Numbered from the stretch's first letter, positions 41,244-52,859 are shown. The stretch is 64,000 nt of DNA from Ascarosepion bandense (GCA_037127315.1 JBBBDQ010000447.1:692501-756500); one strand, 5' to 3'. Notes: generated by a model not told the origin, from the sequence alone. Numbers and translations are program-made.

Positions 41244-41937
41244 TGGACAGTGTGGTGATACCGAGCCAAGAGAGGGACCGGATGTTTGCCCTCAGAGATC
41301 CAGAAAGCAAATGACCAAAACCTGCATTTTCTCACCCGGCTCCACGCATATGTTCCTGCAGAAAACCAAAAATTAATAAATATCAAATTTCTTTTCGCGA
41401 GCCTACGTGAATTTTGTTTATCGTCCAATGGAAAGCCCAGAATTAAATACGTGTGTGAATTCCCAAGTGACCCATAAAGACGAAATAAAAAACCGACACA
41501 GAAAGCATCGCCAGTTGAGAAAGTACGAGCATAATTAGCACGTCCCTTGAACTCGTCAAGCGACCATACTATGCTCGCCTCTCCTTTCTCTCTCACCCTA
41601 TTCTTCGCTGTCCCCTGAGCTACTTACCCGATCAACGGAGCGGAGACATCAAAGACATTCCTAATTGACAAACGCTCACGCATGCATACGCACAAACTCT
41701 CTTTCGGCATTTATGAAAATTTTAACGTCCTTTGAACCCATCCTAAAGACATTACTTTATTTGTAAAAAAATATTAATTGATGTCTGTGTATATATAAAT
41801 GTTGTTTCTATACTCAGTTTGATTTTCTTGTTTTATAACCCCTTTTATAACTTATAGTGGGCTATCTACTAACGAGGCCAAATTCAGTTAATCTGTTTCA
41901 ACACACAACTACGTTTCACTAGAACGGATAACCCACT
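41244..41937 (-). mobile_element. solo-LTR-like element L3, opposite orientation, same LINE host
   Basis: Starts TGTGGTGATACCG and ends CCACTATAACA, the reverse of L1/L2. Host text joins as TGGACAG | GAACGTGTGAGC, the expected W-T-E-H/R-V-S site, with a short overlap. Confidence 0.65.
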
Positions 41938-42240
41938 ATAACAGAACGTGTGAGCAACATCGATGTTTGGAGAGAATGCAAAAGAAAAGGAAACTTGTAT
42001 TGGCATCAGGAAAAGTCAACTGAGGTTTTTCTGAAACGTAATAAAGAAAAGCGGACTTGGAGAACCTAATACTCACAAGGCGGAGGAGGAAAAGAGAGAC
42101 AGGGGAAGTAGTGAGAGTCCTATTTGATGGACTTGAGCAGGTGGATGGGTTGTGGGTAGATACGAAGAGGAGAAATTTAAGAGCAATAAAGAATAGGGGT
42201 AAGTACGAATCCCTGATCGCCTACGTCTTGAAATGACACG
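41938..42240 (+). pseudogene. RTE LINE segment 4: C-terminus and 3' end
   Basis: Continues the LINE (RVSNIDVW..., ENLILTRR-like, then CGCCTACGTCTTGAAATGACA, the RTE 3' signature). Decayed. Confidence 0.7.
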
Positions 42241-42609
42241 GCGAATAAAAAAGTAATGTTTATTTGGCGGACATGCTTCAGTAACCATAAGTATATTGTG
42301 ATTTGCAGGAACCAGAAGAGGAATTTTATAAAAAAATGTAGCAAAACAGATTGACTTAGAGTTATTTAAAGCCGAAATATATTTTCGATTTTAGGAGGTT
42401 GCTTATTGTATCCGGTAACTAACTCTCAGTACTTGTCTGGCTGGACGCTATATCATTGGTGATAGAATGCGATTTGATGGGAAAAACAGAAAAAGCTTAA
42501 CAACGACTACAGAAAAAACGTAGAAAAATTCGATTGCATCAATATATATTTATATCGAGCATCAAAACCAAAAACATTGTAACTGAGCTGCATTTGAGGC
42601 AAATACATC

Positions 42610-42635
42610 ATCATTCTTCTTCTTCTTCTTCTTGG
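42610..42635. repeat. (TTC)n tract
   Basis: Short CTT repeats preceding repeat K. Confidence 0.9.
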
Positions 42636-42639
42636 TATA

Positions 42640-42800
42640 AAGGTAAATCGCATCCGGCAGCAGGGTCTCTGATTAGATGGTTGTGAGTAGCATGGAACCA
42701 TCTCTTAATTGCTTTTGTTTCCAGGTCCACCCTGACCCGGAGTGGTAGCACCAATTAGGGTCCCAGCTATGGGCAAATAATTAACCCCCACCAAATTTGG
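42640..42800 (+). repeat. dispersed repeat K, copy 2
   Basis: See 15440-15620; both end near TAACCCC(C)A followed by an AT-rich tail. Confidence 0.5.
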
Positions 42801-42954
42801 GTCAAAACACAATGAAAGTATAAAAAAAAAAACTTTATAGAAACATACACATAAAAATAGACTTTTATAGAAAAATAGACATTTTTGAAAGAAAAATAAT
42901 TCCAACAATACATTTTTGAAGGAGAAAATTATTACCATAAATCTTTTTTGAAAG

Positions 42955-43310
42955 GGAAAAAATTATTGCCATAATACATTTGTGAAGGAAAATAATTATT
43001 ACCAACAATACATTTTTGAATACAAAGCTAGAAGACATCTTCAGTTTTTAAAATAAAATAAAAATAATTTTCAGCAAAATCTGATTTAATCAATTTTTTC
43101 TCTGTAACTGAACATGAAAGAAAATACGTTTGTGAAGGAAAAAATTATTGCCATAATACATTTTTAAAGGAAAATAATTATTACCAACAATACATTTTTG
43201 AATACAAAGCTAGAAGACATTTTCAGTTTTTTAAAACAAAATAAAAATAATTTTCATCAAAATTTTATTAAATTAATCTTTTCTCTATAACTGAACAATA
43301 AAGAAAATAT
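42955..43310 (+). repeat. ~175-bp direct tandem duplication
   Basis: ATTATTGCCATAATACATTT, ACCAACAATACATTTTTGAA, TACAAAGCTAGAAGACAT and the following AT-rich stretch occur twice in the same order. Confidence 0.8.
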
Positions 43311-43383
43311 CTTAAAACCCCACCTTTTTGTCATTAAATAACCCACAGTGATTGATATGCCGTTAAAGAAAACTTAAACTAAA

Positions 43384-43905
43384 ATTCTTCTTCTTCTTCT
43401 TCTTCTTCTTCTTCTTCTTCTTCTTCTTCTTCTTTGTGTTGTGCTTCTTCAGGACGTAGGCGATCATAGCCTTCCATATCCAGCTATCCTTCGTAGCTCT
43501 TAACATCCTTCGTCTAGCTACTCCTATCCAAAACCTCTGACATACATTTGTTCAAGCCAGTCAAGTTTGTCACGCGTTGCGTTCCCCTGTCTCTTTTTCC
43601 CTCTGTCTGTCTTGTGAGTATTACATTCTCCAAGCTCTCCTTCCTCACTACGTATTCCAGAAACTTCAGTTGTATTTTCCTGATATTAAGTATCAATTTC
43701 CTTTTAGTTTTAATCCCCTTTAGAAACTTCGTGTTTGCTTACTTGTTCAGTCCATGGTATCCTCATGATCCTTCTGTAGATCCACCTTTTGGTTACTTCC
43801 AGTCTTGCTTTTATCTTTGATGAGGACTGTTCAACATTTGCAGCATTACTGAAGGACAAACATCACATAACAATCCAGCACTCTCGTCTTTTGTTTTCGT
43901 GTCTC
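43384..43905 (-). pseudogene. RTE-type LINE 3' fragment with (AAG)n tail
   Basis: The minus strand ends in a long (AAG)n tract preceded by the RTE 3' signature (GCCTACGTCCTGAAGAAGC). The frame at 43514-43696 has IRKIQLKFLEYVVRKESLEN and EGKRDRGTQR. The ITEDCE..TMD-like upstream part is shifted. Its microsatellite tail explains the CTT tract here. Confidence 0.8.
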
Positions 43906-43959
43906 TAAAAATTCTACCCAGTTCTTGGAATTAATCTTTGGCCATATTAATATGCTGAG

Positions 43960-45410
43960 GAGAGGGGCTCTAAAATCAAGCAGATACAGATATTTAAATG
44001 CCTGCGAAAAGTTCTAACAGAAGACGGAAAGTGCGACACTGAGAACCGAAGGCGAATTGGCATGGCGAAAGAAACATTCCAGAAGTTGAGTAAAGTATTA
44101 AGAGACAGGAAGATATCGCTAGAAACCAAGAAAAGAGTACTGGATGGTCATCAGTAAGAAGGGCAGCACAAAATGCCAAATACAGGTCTGGGATACTAGA
44201 ATCAAGCAGGTACAAAAATTTAAATACCTGGGAAGTGTTCTAACAGAAGATGGAAAGTGCGACACAGAGATCCGAAGGCGAATTGGCATAGCGAAAGAAG
44301 CATTCCAGAAGTTGAGTAAAGTATTAAGAAACAGGAAACTTTCACTAGAAACAAAGAGGAGAGTACTGGATTGCTATGTGATGTCAGTTCTTCAATATGG
44401 CAGTGAATGTTGGACAATCTCATCAGAAATAAAGGAAAAACTTGAAGCTACTGAAATATGGTTCTACAGAAGAATGTTGGGTATAAAGTGGGAGATCAGT
44501 TCCATATTACAATCAATACATGAACTGACCCCTCACTTTGTGGCCACAGCAGTTTCTATACATTTATATTCCTGAGATCCAAAAGCACAAGGAAGCATAC
44601 CAGAAGTTGAGCAAAGTATTAAGAAACAGGACAATTTCGCTAGAAACAAAGAAGAGGGTATTGGATTGCTATGTGATGTCAGTTCTTCAATATGGCAGTG
44701 AATGTTGGACAATATCTTCGAAGATGAAGGAAAAAACTTGAAGTAACTGAAATGTGTTTCTCCAGAAGGATGCTGTGGATATGATGGACCTAGCAATGAC
44801 GAGGTTTTGGAAAGGATATGGATAGTAAAATCAAGCACATAGAAAATTTGCGAGGTTCAAGGATGCATTCCAGAAGTTGAGCAGAGTATTAAGAGACAGG
44901 AAAATTTTGCTAGAAACTAAGAAGAGTGAACTGGGTTGCTATGTGATGTCGGTTCTTTAATATATCAGTGAATGCTAGACAATATCATCATGAAGTAAAA
45001 ACTTGAAGCAACTGAAATGTGGTTCTACAGAAGGATGCTGCGGATGTCGTGGACTGAGTATGAAAGCAACGATGAGGTGTTGGAAAAAATAGTAACAAAA
45101 AGGAAATTAATGCTGAGCATCAGGAAGAGACAACTGAAGTTTCTGGGACATGCAATAAGGAAGGAGAGCTTGGAGAACCTGATACTGACTGGCCAGATAG
45201 AAGGAAAAAGAGACAGAGGAAGGCAGCATGGACCGAGCATGTGAGCAATTATGAGGTTTTGGAAAGGATGGAAACGAAAAGGAAATTAATACTGAGCATC
45301 AGGAAGCTAAAGTTATTGAGGCATGCAATGAGGAAGGAGGGCTTGGAGAACCTGATACTAACAGGCCAGATAGAGGGGAAAAGAGACAAACTGAAAGGAC
45401 ATGGCACATA
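43960..45410 (+). pseudogene. mosaic of repeated RTE LINE C-terminal modules
   Basis: At least four consecutive partial copies of the same protein region. 43963-44140 is [11 protein letters not shown]...FQKLSKVLRDRKISLETKKR. 44144-44575 is the longest, to WFYRRMLGIKWEI. 44580-44825 is AYQKLSKVLRNRTISLETKK to GSECWTISSKMKE. 44826-45243 ends RKRQLKFLGHAIRKESLENL, IEGKRDRGRQ. 45228-45410 repeats the last part. No unit holds an RT catalytic site. Serial truncation plus tandem duplication is inferred. Confidence 0.8.
44489..44551. mobile_element. ~60-bp palindromic micro-element (P1)
   Basis: ATAAAGTGGGAGATCAGTT and AACTGACCCCTCACTTTGTGG are inverted ends. Related palindromes lie at 49990-50045, 50322-50380, 51238-51296 and 51538-51594. 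It interrupts an RTE module. Confidence 0.6.
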
Positions 45411-45419
45411 AAAGAAGAA

Positions 45420-46085
45420 AAAAAAAATAAACAGAGGCTTGGGGGCGATTATAAATTCTCTCAGAATATATATTAGTCAAATTGGTATACACGCAGTACG
45501 AATTCTTTAACAGTATGCTTTTGACAAATAACCATATCCTATATAGTTTTCCGGAACCAAAAAAAAATGGTCTGCTTTAGATGCTATGGTCTATTTTTAC
45601 TCCATGATTTTGTTTTGTAAAGCAAACAAAGTAAAACCGAATACAACTAGACACTCTCGGATATTTTTAGTGCGTCTCGCTAAAGACAACAAAATGATTC
45701 ACTTTCGTTAAATTTGTGTTCTGCTCCCGTATCCGCGGCTGTTTCTTACGCATGCGTACCCCAGACAGCCAGATATACGTCTTACTGCGATTCATCTTCT
45801 GAAGACAAAGTCCTGTTCATCTGCAGGTTTATTAAAAGCCAAAAGGGTAAAGAAATGGAAATAAATATCAGCTTTTGACTCGTTTAGTCTGAATAAGAAA
45901 TAAATAAAAAGTTTAGAAAAAGGAAAGGAAAAAAAGAATATGAAACATGAAGTTTGAACATAGCAGTCAGATCGTAAATGGGCAAGTCGAGATTTGTTCC
46001 ACTAATATGCATGAAGTTCGTGGGGATGCATTCACAAAAAGGTAGCAAGTTAAATGAAGTTACAGTTTTTATGAAGGCACCGTGG
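45420..46085. other. unassigned sequence
   Basis: No gene or repeat partner noticed. Confidence 0.3.
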
Positions 46086-46345
46086 AATAATGTGTAGCGG
46101 CTTAGATTAAGGAATCGATAGATCCGAGATCGAATTCACGTCTATTTCATTACATTCACTTATGTGTTAATATCTTTTAGAAAAGCATGAATCTATCATA
46201 ACAACGAGTAAATAGAAGAACCGAATGGGTCTTATAGCCTTGGTTGGCAAACCGGTCTAAGAGAAGAAAAACTCAATTCAAAAGCAAACTCACCCGGACT
46301 GTAAAGGGTTTTGCGGAGGGTCAACATTCCTGTTACGGCCGTCTA
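46086..46345 (+). mobile_element. degenerate SINE family C copy
   Basis: A tRNA-like head with B-box-like GAGATCGAATTCAC, then CATTCACTTA, then GGTCTTATAGCCTTGGTTGGCAAACCGGTCTA, matches the C body. Strongly diverged. Confidence 0.55.
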
Positions 46346-46410
46346 GCATACCTAGTGGTTTGTTTAAAAGGACTGCCCAAAGCCACATAATATGTGAGAA
46401 ACAACATTTA

Positions 46411-46461
46411 TCTAAACTTATTTATAAATGTAACTTTGTCTCTGTGTGTATGTTTGTGTGA

Positions 46462-46509
<48 letters not shown>

Positions 46510-47162
46510 GTTACCTATAGACTCCGAAACGGCTGAACTGATTTTCTTGAAAATTTACACAGTTGTACTATAAGCGACTGCGAGTGTTCTTAGCTAGGTT
46601 TTGTGTCCAGGTACCCCCAATAAATATCGACAATCGATAATCGAAAAAATCTGGTTATAGAAGGAGTGGTCCGATTTTAATCAAATTTGATGCACTCATA
46701 GACAAAGACCTAAGAAACGATATTCAGAAGTTTCAAGGTTGCTGTTCTAACCTTGGATGACTTATTTGACTCCGATATTGAAAATCGATACCCCGATATC
46801 CTACCGGGTCTGATCAAAATCAGCTTTTCAACCGTTTCATTTTAGTTTTTGCTTCGGGTTTGGATCTAAGCAGGTATAATTGTAGTTCTTAGTCTCAGCC
46901 ATGATACCATTTACTCAGAGGACTTATTTAGCCTTCAAAATTCAATTTACGACGAAAAAACCTTATTTGATATCGATACCAGGAGGTTAAAGTTTGACTT
47001 ATATCCATTCATGTTTTCTTTCAGTCTACGGTTTCGCTTTAACTGGAAACAATTATTGCTTTTTAGTCTTTCGTGCCAACGTCCAAAGAGTCTGAGCTCC
47101 AGGACCATGGATTAGTTTTAAAGCTTTCATTACACCCGAGCAACGCCGGGCTATACTGCTAG
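46411..47162 (+). mobile_element. non-autonomous Helitron, copy H5
   Basis: TCTAAACTTA start preceded by A-T context; CCCGAGCAACGCCGGG hairpin and CTGCTAG end, then (TA)n. Contains a (GT)n tract at 46466-46506 and the GATACCCCGATATCCTACCGG segment also seen in H2. Confidence 0.88.
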
Positions 47163-47189
47163 TATATATATATATATATATATATATGC

Positions 47190-47335
47190 GATTGTCGCAA
47201 TTATTTTTTTAGGCGCGAGTGTTAAATTGTCGCAATTATTATATTAGGTGCGATTGGTAAACTGTCTGAGCTCCAGGACCATGGATTAGTTTTAAAGTTT
47301 TCATTACACCCGAGCAACGCCTGGCTATACTGCTT
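47190..47335 (+). repeat. TGTCGCAATTATT repeats plus Helitron 3' fragment
   Basis: Three loose copies of GCGATTG.TAAATTGTCGCAATTAT, as in 14390-14440, precede a Helitron 3' piece (CTGAGCTCCAGGACCATGG to GCCTGGCTATACTGC). The same two pieces adjoin at 14371-14540. Confidence 0.6.
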
Positions 47336-48324
47336 CTTTCACATATAAATGCAGTCTTGTGGAAACTGCAACAAATTAAAAACGAACATAAAATAAAATA
47401 CAAAAAACAATACATTTTAAAGTTTGAAAAACATTAAAGAGAATAAAACTTTTAGGGAAGTTTTATACTTAATATAAGATGAATGAGAGATTTTATAAAT
47501 AGGAAAATCAGCAGGAAAGTTTTGAGTTTTAACATTTACGAAGAAAAATAGAAAATAGTTTTAGAAATAAAAGCAAAGCTTTAAAAATACATTTATAACG
47601 TGCTAAAAATGCTGAGCTTAACTTTAGATAACAAAGAAAAAATTTGCTTTTTTCTGGCACACTGCTAGAAGCCATAAACTAAAGCCAGAGTCTAGTAGCA
47701 GGGAGAAAAAACTAGAGTGACCATCTTCTTTGACGTCCGGAGTTGGAAAAGTCCGTCTTAGGCATTTGGCTTGAGAACAACGTTTCTGTATTCCTACGCC
47801 GGAGGTATAAGGTAATGATCAACCATTTATAGCAGTATAGTGCAAGGAAAGGAACTAATTTGTCTGGTGATATTATCCTAAGGGGTGACAAAGCCACTGG
47901 TAATAGAATACAGGGTTGGCTTTGCCGAGAAACGGACATGCTGATTTTAAAAACGGGATCTGGTCGCAACAAGAATTTAGGCCTATTCTCTAGGGTAACT
48001 TGACTGCAGCCACAATTCCTACCTAAAACAAGGCAATTTATAAAAGCATCGACGACAACGAACCAACCAGAGCAATGGGCTACGTAGACGGTTTAAGAAC
48101 ACTGTGTAAACAGTCAAGGCCTAGTGAAAGGAGCCCTGTATTGAGAGACACATGACAAAAATAAATGTATACGAAGGTGGAAACCTTAAACAAATGTTCA
48201 TATAATGATATTAAATAATGATATGCTGTTGACCCTACTAAAAAAAACTTTCTCTCCCGGGCGAGGTAAACAAGATCATAGATGCAAATATGTTCTATTT
48301 AACTCACAGTTGTTAGAAGAAGAT
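47336..48324. other. unassigned sequence
   Basis: No gene supported; AT-rich first half. Confidence 0.3.
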
Positions 48325-48455
48325 ATGGATGAATGCGTTTCTTAAGGGCTTTTGCGCTTAAGTGAACGCAACGAATTCCATTGGAATTCAAATTTGACTC
48401 CCAACCCCACCACTCATTCTGGAAAATACACTGCACCACAAAGCATATTTTTTAT
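48325..48455 (-). mobile_element. SINE family C fragment (minus)
   Basis: Contains TTAAGGGCTTTTGCGC, TTAAGTGAACGCAACGAATTCC and TGCACCACAAAGCAT, matching the head and early body in antisense. Confidence 0.6.
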
Positions 48456-48464
48456 TTTTTTTAT

Positions 48465-49884
48465 AATCATATCGCCCCAAGCAACTCTGACAGGCAATAC
48501 GGTTTCCGCTTTGTCAGGTCCACGGCCGACTTACTAACAACCGTAACGGAGTACATGCTCCAGGCCCTTGATGAGTCTGACGAGGCTCGCGCGGTTGCTC
48601 TGGACATCTCCAAGGATTTTGACAGGGTTTGGCACTCTAGCCTCCGATGCAAGCTACGGGTTACGGTATTACCGGTGGCCTGCTTGACCTAATCCAATCT
48701 TTTTTAAATAACCGCAAAATGAAGGTCGTTTTGAATGGGCATGCCTCTTCATCCTACAGCACGAATGCTGGTGTCCCACAGGGCTCTATCCTGGGCCTGA
48801 CACTCTTCCTTATTTTCATCAACGACCTCCCAGATCAGATCAGTTCCCAAGTAGGCATCTACGCAGACGACACCACAATATAGTCCCGCACCAGTAAGAA
48901 ACCTGTCGTGGCGGACAGACATAATCTCGCTGCTAACCTTGAACGGGATCTACACTCTGTGATGAATTGGGGCAAGAAGTGGCTTGTCAACTTCAATGCA
49001 TCTAAGACCAAGCTGTTGTCTGTCAACCATCACAGGCAACCTCTCCTCCCTCCCATAAGCATGGACCAGGCGATTCTCCCTGAGAGCGACACACTGCGCC
49101 TCCTCGGCCATACCCTCTCCTCAGACCTCAAATGAAACCACTATATTGATTCCATAGCTAAATCTACTGCTAAGAAGGTTGGGTCACTGTCCCGATCCAG
49201 GATGTTTTTTCCGCCTGAATCCATCCTGCAAGTCAAGCATCCATCCGTGCATGGAGTACTGCTGTCATTTAAAGTCAGGTGCCCCTGCCGTTCTCCTCAG
49301 TGTTCTCGACAGGCTCCAAAGGAGAGTCTGTAATGTGATAGGTACTGATCTGGCGGCTCGAATGCAGCCACTTCCCCACCGTCGAAATGTGGCCTTCCTT
49401 TGTCTGTTCTATAAATACTCTCGTGGCTTCTGCTCGGACGAACTTAAGTCACTGGTGCCTCCTCAACAGGTGTTTACTCGTGCAACCAGACTGGCAACTA
49501 GGTCCCACCCATTCACAGTTAGTTTAGCCAAATGCAGACGACAATTCTACTCCTGCAGCTTCTTTTCTCGCACTTCCCGCCCGTGGAACTCTCTCCCATA
49601 TTCTTGCTTTCCTGACGGCTACAACCTCCAGAAATTTACATGCAATGTCAATACTCATCTATTAACCACTGGACTCTAGCTCTCTCCCCACCCCCGTATA
49701 TCCTCCCCTTTCTCTTCACTTACGTATCTGTCATCGCACCTGCATTCTCAGCTTTCTATTGCTCCTTTCTAACTAGTTTGTACTCCTCACTCTTTTCTAA
49801 TTAATCTTTTTACAGTTATGTAACCTCCTGCACATCAGTAGCATTTCTGCCTTGCTAGCGGTGAAATGATTAAAAAAAAAAATT
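48465..49884 (+). pseudogene. Jockey/I-type LINE, RT to poly(A), frameshifted
   Basis: Protein order: YGFRFVRSTADLLTTVTEYM; AVALDISKDFDRVWHSSLRC (motif A, one Ala-to-Asp change); GYGITGGLLDLIQSFLNNRK; NAGVPQGSILGLTLFLIFIND; GIYADDTTI (catalytic YADD); then a stop. NWGKKWLVNFNASKTKLLSV and TLRLLGHTLSSDLK follow, and after further shifts RRVCNVIGTDLAARMQPLPH and RTSRPWNSLPYSCFPDGY. The 3' UTR ends CACATCAGTAGCATTTCTGC, CTTGC...GGTGAAATGATT and poly(A). The endonuclease and ORF1 are missing. At least three in-frame stops or shifts make it non-functional. Confidence 0.85.
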
Positions 49885-49989
49885 ACTGCCACTGTTGTGC
49901 TGGGGGTTACATAGGAAGAAAGTTATGAGAAAGAGTGACAGGTTATAGGGGGTGTCAGGAAGTGGATAAGAGAATTATGAATGTGGCCA

Positions 49990-50045
49990 TAAAGTGAGGA
50001 ATCAATTTATATATTGACTCTAATATAAAATTGAACCCTCACTTT
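49990..50045. mobile_element. palindromic micro-element P2
   Basis: CCATAAAGTGAGGAATCAATT with inverted AATTGAACCCTCACTTTAT. Confidence 0.65.
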
Positions 50046-50321
50046 ATATTTGCATAATAATTCCTTGTCGATTGATAAATCGTAGAAAACGAATCAATCA
50101 GTAAATGAAATACTGATTAGCTCCACATCCATGTCTTTTAGGTTTATTTACATTCTCTTCAATATAAATGTACAGAATTTTTTTTTATAATCATATCACC
50201 CCAAGCAAGGCATTTTACTGCCACTGTTTTGCAGGGGGTTACAGAGGAGTAACCTTATGAGAAAGAGTGACAGGTTATAGGGGGATTCAGGAAGCGGGTA
50301 AAAGAAGATGACTGTGGCCAT

Positions 50322-50380
50322 AAAGTAAGGGATCAATTTATGTATTGACTCTAATATAAAATTGATCCCTCACTTTATAT
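50322..50380. mobile_element. palindromic micro-element P3
   Basis: CCATAAAGTAAGGGATCAATT with inverted AATTGATCCCTCACTTTAT; part of the tandem unit. Confidence 0.65.
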
Positions 50381-51064
50381 TTGCATAATAATTCCTTGTC
50401 TGTTGATAAATCGTAGAAAATGAATCAATCAGTGAATGAAATACTGATAAGCTACAAATGTATGTCTTTTAGATTTACTTACATTCTCTGGAATATAAAT
50501 GTATAGAATTTTTTTTGTAATCATATCGCCCCAGGCAAGGCATTTTACTGCCACTGTTGTGCAGGGGGTGACATAGGAGGAAAGTTATGAGAAAAACTGA
50601 CAGGGGGTGTCAGGAAGCGGGTAAGAAAAGGATAAGAATACTGATGAGAGTGGAATGGACGGAGAAAGGAGCATGAGAGAGAAGATGCAAGTTAGTGAGA
50701 CAGGTAATGACTGTTGACTTTACAATTAAATTCTTGGAGATTATAGCTATCGGGGGAAGTAAGGAAACGGAAGGGAATTCCACAGGCGGGAAGTGCGAGA
50801 AAAGAAGCTGATGAAGTAGAATTTGCGTTTCCATTTTATTGGTTTCGCAGCAAAAGAGTGCTTCCTGGTTGCTACTCATATCCAAAAACGAGACAAAAAC
50901 AGAGAAGAAAAAGTTATACAGCAACGGACCGGCGATAATATCAAAGTGTAGCGATTTAGAGAGATAAAAAAAATATGAAACGGGTTTTTGATTGCGCTTG
51001 TATTTTGTTCTGCTGGTTCACATGGTTACTAGGGACGTAACAAGAAAGAACCGCTAAACGGTTA

Positions 51065-51635
51065 CTACTTTAAAATGTCAGTCACTTGGGCGATCATGTC
51101 TCAAAAGAGACATGACTGACTGGGCAGAAGATTATCCCGCAGTAGGTTGCCATTGCTTTCTGCGGTAGAGTAGTTGCCAATCTGTCCTGTTACTTGACCT
51201 ATAGCTTAAGTGGTAAGAGATGGATTATATTATTAAGTAGTTATTAATGGGGGATCAGTTTATTACTTCATAACAATAGAAAACCGATCCCCCACTTTAT
51301 GACCAGTAGAGGCTTTAATCATGATTCCAACTATTATATTCAGTCAGTCAGTTAAGTGCCATACGTGAAACACGCTTAGGCGATCATGTCTCGAAAGAGG
51401 CATGACTGACTGGGCAGAAGATTATCCCGCAGTAGGTTGCCATTGCTTTCTGCGGTAGAGTAGTTGCCAATCTGTCCTGTTACTTGACCTATAGCTTAAG
51501 TGGTAAGAGATGGATTATATTATTAAGCAGTAATTAGTGGGGGATCAGTTTATTACTTCATAACAATAGAAAACCGATCCCCCACTTTATGACCAGTAGA
51601 GGCTTTAATCATGATTCCAACTATTATATTCAGTC
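51065..51635 (-). repeat. tandem duplication (~295 bp x 2) of SINE C 3' domain plus palindrome
   Basis: Both units run from GATCATGTCTC..AAGAG, through CCCGCAGTAGGTTGCC and GTGGTAAGAGATGGATTATAT, to GGGGGATCAGTTTATTAC / GATCCCCCACTTTATGACC and TTCAGTCAGTCAG. They differ at only a few positions, so the duplication is young. Confidence 0.8.
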
Positions 51636-52135
51636 AGTCAGTTAAGTGCCATACGTGATACACGCTTGGGCGATCATGTCTCAAAAGAGACATGACTGAC
51701 TTGGCAGATGATTATTCCGCAGCAGGTTGCCATTGCTTCTGCAATACACTGGTTGCCAACCAAGGATATAGAACCCAATCTATCCTGCTATTCAATACTT
51801 TTATCAAAATCAGTCAGTTAAGTGCCATACGTGATACACGCTTGGGTGATCATGTCTCGAAAGGGACATGACTGACTGGGCAGAATATTTTTCCGCAGTA
51901 ATAGGTTGCCATTATTTTTTGCTGTAGACTGGCTGCCAACAAAGGCTATATAACCCAATATGCGCTGATGTTTAACTGATAGTTCAAAGAAGAAGCGATG
52001 GATTCATACCTTTTCTTAAGGGTATTGGCCCGAAAGTATGTTATGATTTAAACTGGAATTTGAAATCGACTATCCGATTTCTCGTTTCGAGTCTATATTA
52101 GCTGCCTATCCTTGCGTTATTGAGCTTGTTTAAAA
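51636..52135 (-). mobile_element. two further SINE family C copies (minus)
   Basis: 51636-51805 is a 3' half. 51809-52130 is a near-full but diverged copy with a decayed tRNA-like head (CCGATTTCTCGTTTCGAGTC). Confidence 0.7.
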
Positions 52136-52136
52136 T

Positions 52137-52450
52137 GTCAGTCAGTCAGTTAAGTACCATGCGCGATACACGCTTTGGGCGATCATGTCTCCAAAGAGAC
52201 ATGACTGACTGGGCAGAACATTATCCCGCAGTAGGTTGCCATTGCTTTCTGCGGTAGACTGGTTGCCAACCAAGACTATAGAACCCAATCTGTCCTGTTA
52301 TTTAACCCATAACTGGAAGGAAGAGACGGATTAATACCTTTACCAAGGGTATTTGCGCGTAAGTGAATGCGAGGAATTCAACTGGAATTCGAACTCGGTT
52401 CCCCGATTTCTCATTCCGAGCCGATATCCACTGCGCCACAACGCACATCC
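52137..52450 (-). mobile_element. SINE family C, full-length reference copy C9
   Basis: On the minus strand: tRNA-like head (A box TGGCGCAGTGG, B box GAGTTCGAATTCC); body (ACCCTTGGTAAAGG, ATTAATCCGTC); hairpin CCGCAG/CTGCGG; hairpin CATGTCT/AGACATG with loop CAAAG-type; tail of ACTG repeats. About 315 bp. Cephalopod genomes are known for tRNA-derived SINEs with a conserved central domain (Ceph-SINEs); equivalence was not tested. Confidence 0.8.
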
Positions 52451-52850
52451 GTTTAAAATGTACTTAGACTAAAAAGATAACAAACAATTGGAATTTAAGT
52501 CAACAGATATACCGTAATCTGGTAACAGAACAACCTGAACATTTCGTACATTCTACTAATTTTTTTTTTTATATAGAAAGGCCTACTGTGTACATGATTC
52601 GAGGCAACACGAGGCAAAGGGTTACATTGAGACTGTTTATGCTAATAAGATACAAGTGATCAGGGAAAATATCAACTTGGGAGTCGGTTTCCCAGCACAG
52701 TGTTCCTCCGGAAGAAGCAGTTTGAGTGATTAATATTGTAGTGACCAATGAAACAACCTCTTGAGAGTCGATTCCACAGAGCAGTGGTTCGTGGGAATAA
52801 GCTGCTTTAGTCGTAAAGATCATAATGATCGGGAAAGCATCCTGTTAGTA
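52451..52850. other. unassigned sequence
   Basis: The minus frame 52569-52823 has no recognised motif; weak internal repetition of GGGA.AA..TC near 52660-52845. Confidence 0.3.
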
Positions 52851-52859
52851 TTCAGTTCC

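Larger units (their letters stand above)
49885..50945 (-). repeat. tandem array of LINE 3' ends with embedded palindromes
   Basis: A ~330-bp unit occurs twice (about 49885-50200 and 50215-50530) and starts a third time. Each unit holds the antisense LINE 3' end (ATCATATC.CCCCA.GCAAGGC, GCAGGGGGTTACA), a palindromic micro-element and TTGCATAATAATTCCTTGTC. The last LINE piece is longer and reaches the coding region near 50750-50930. Confidence 0.75.
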
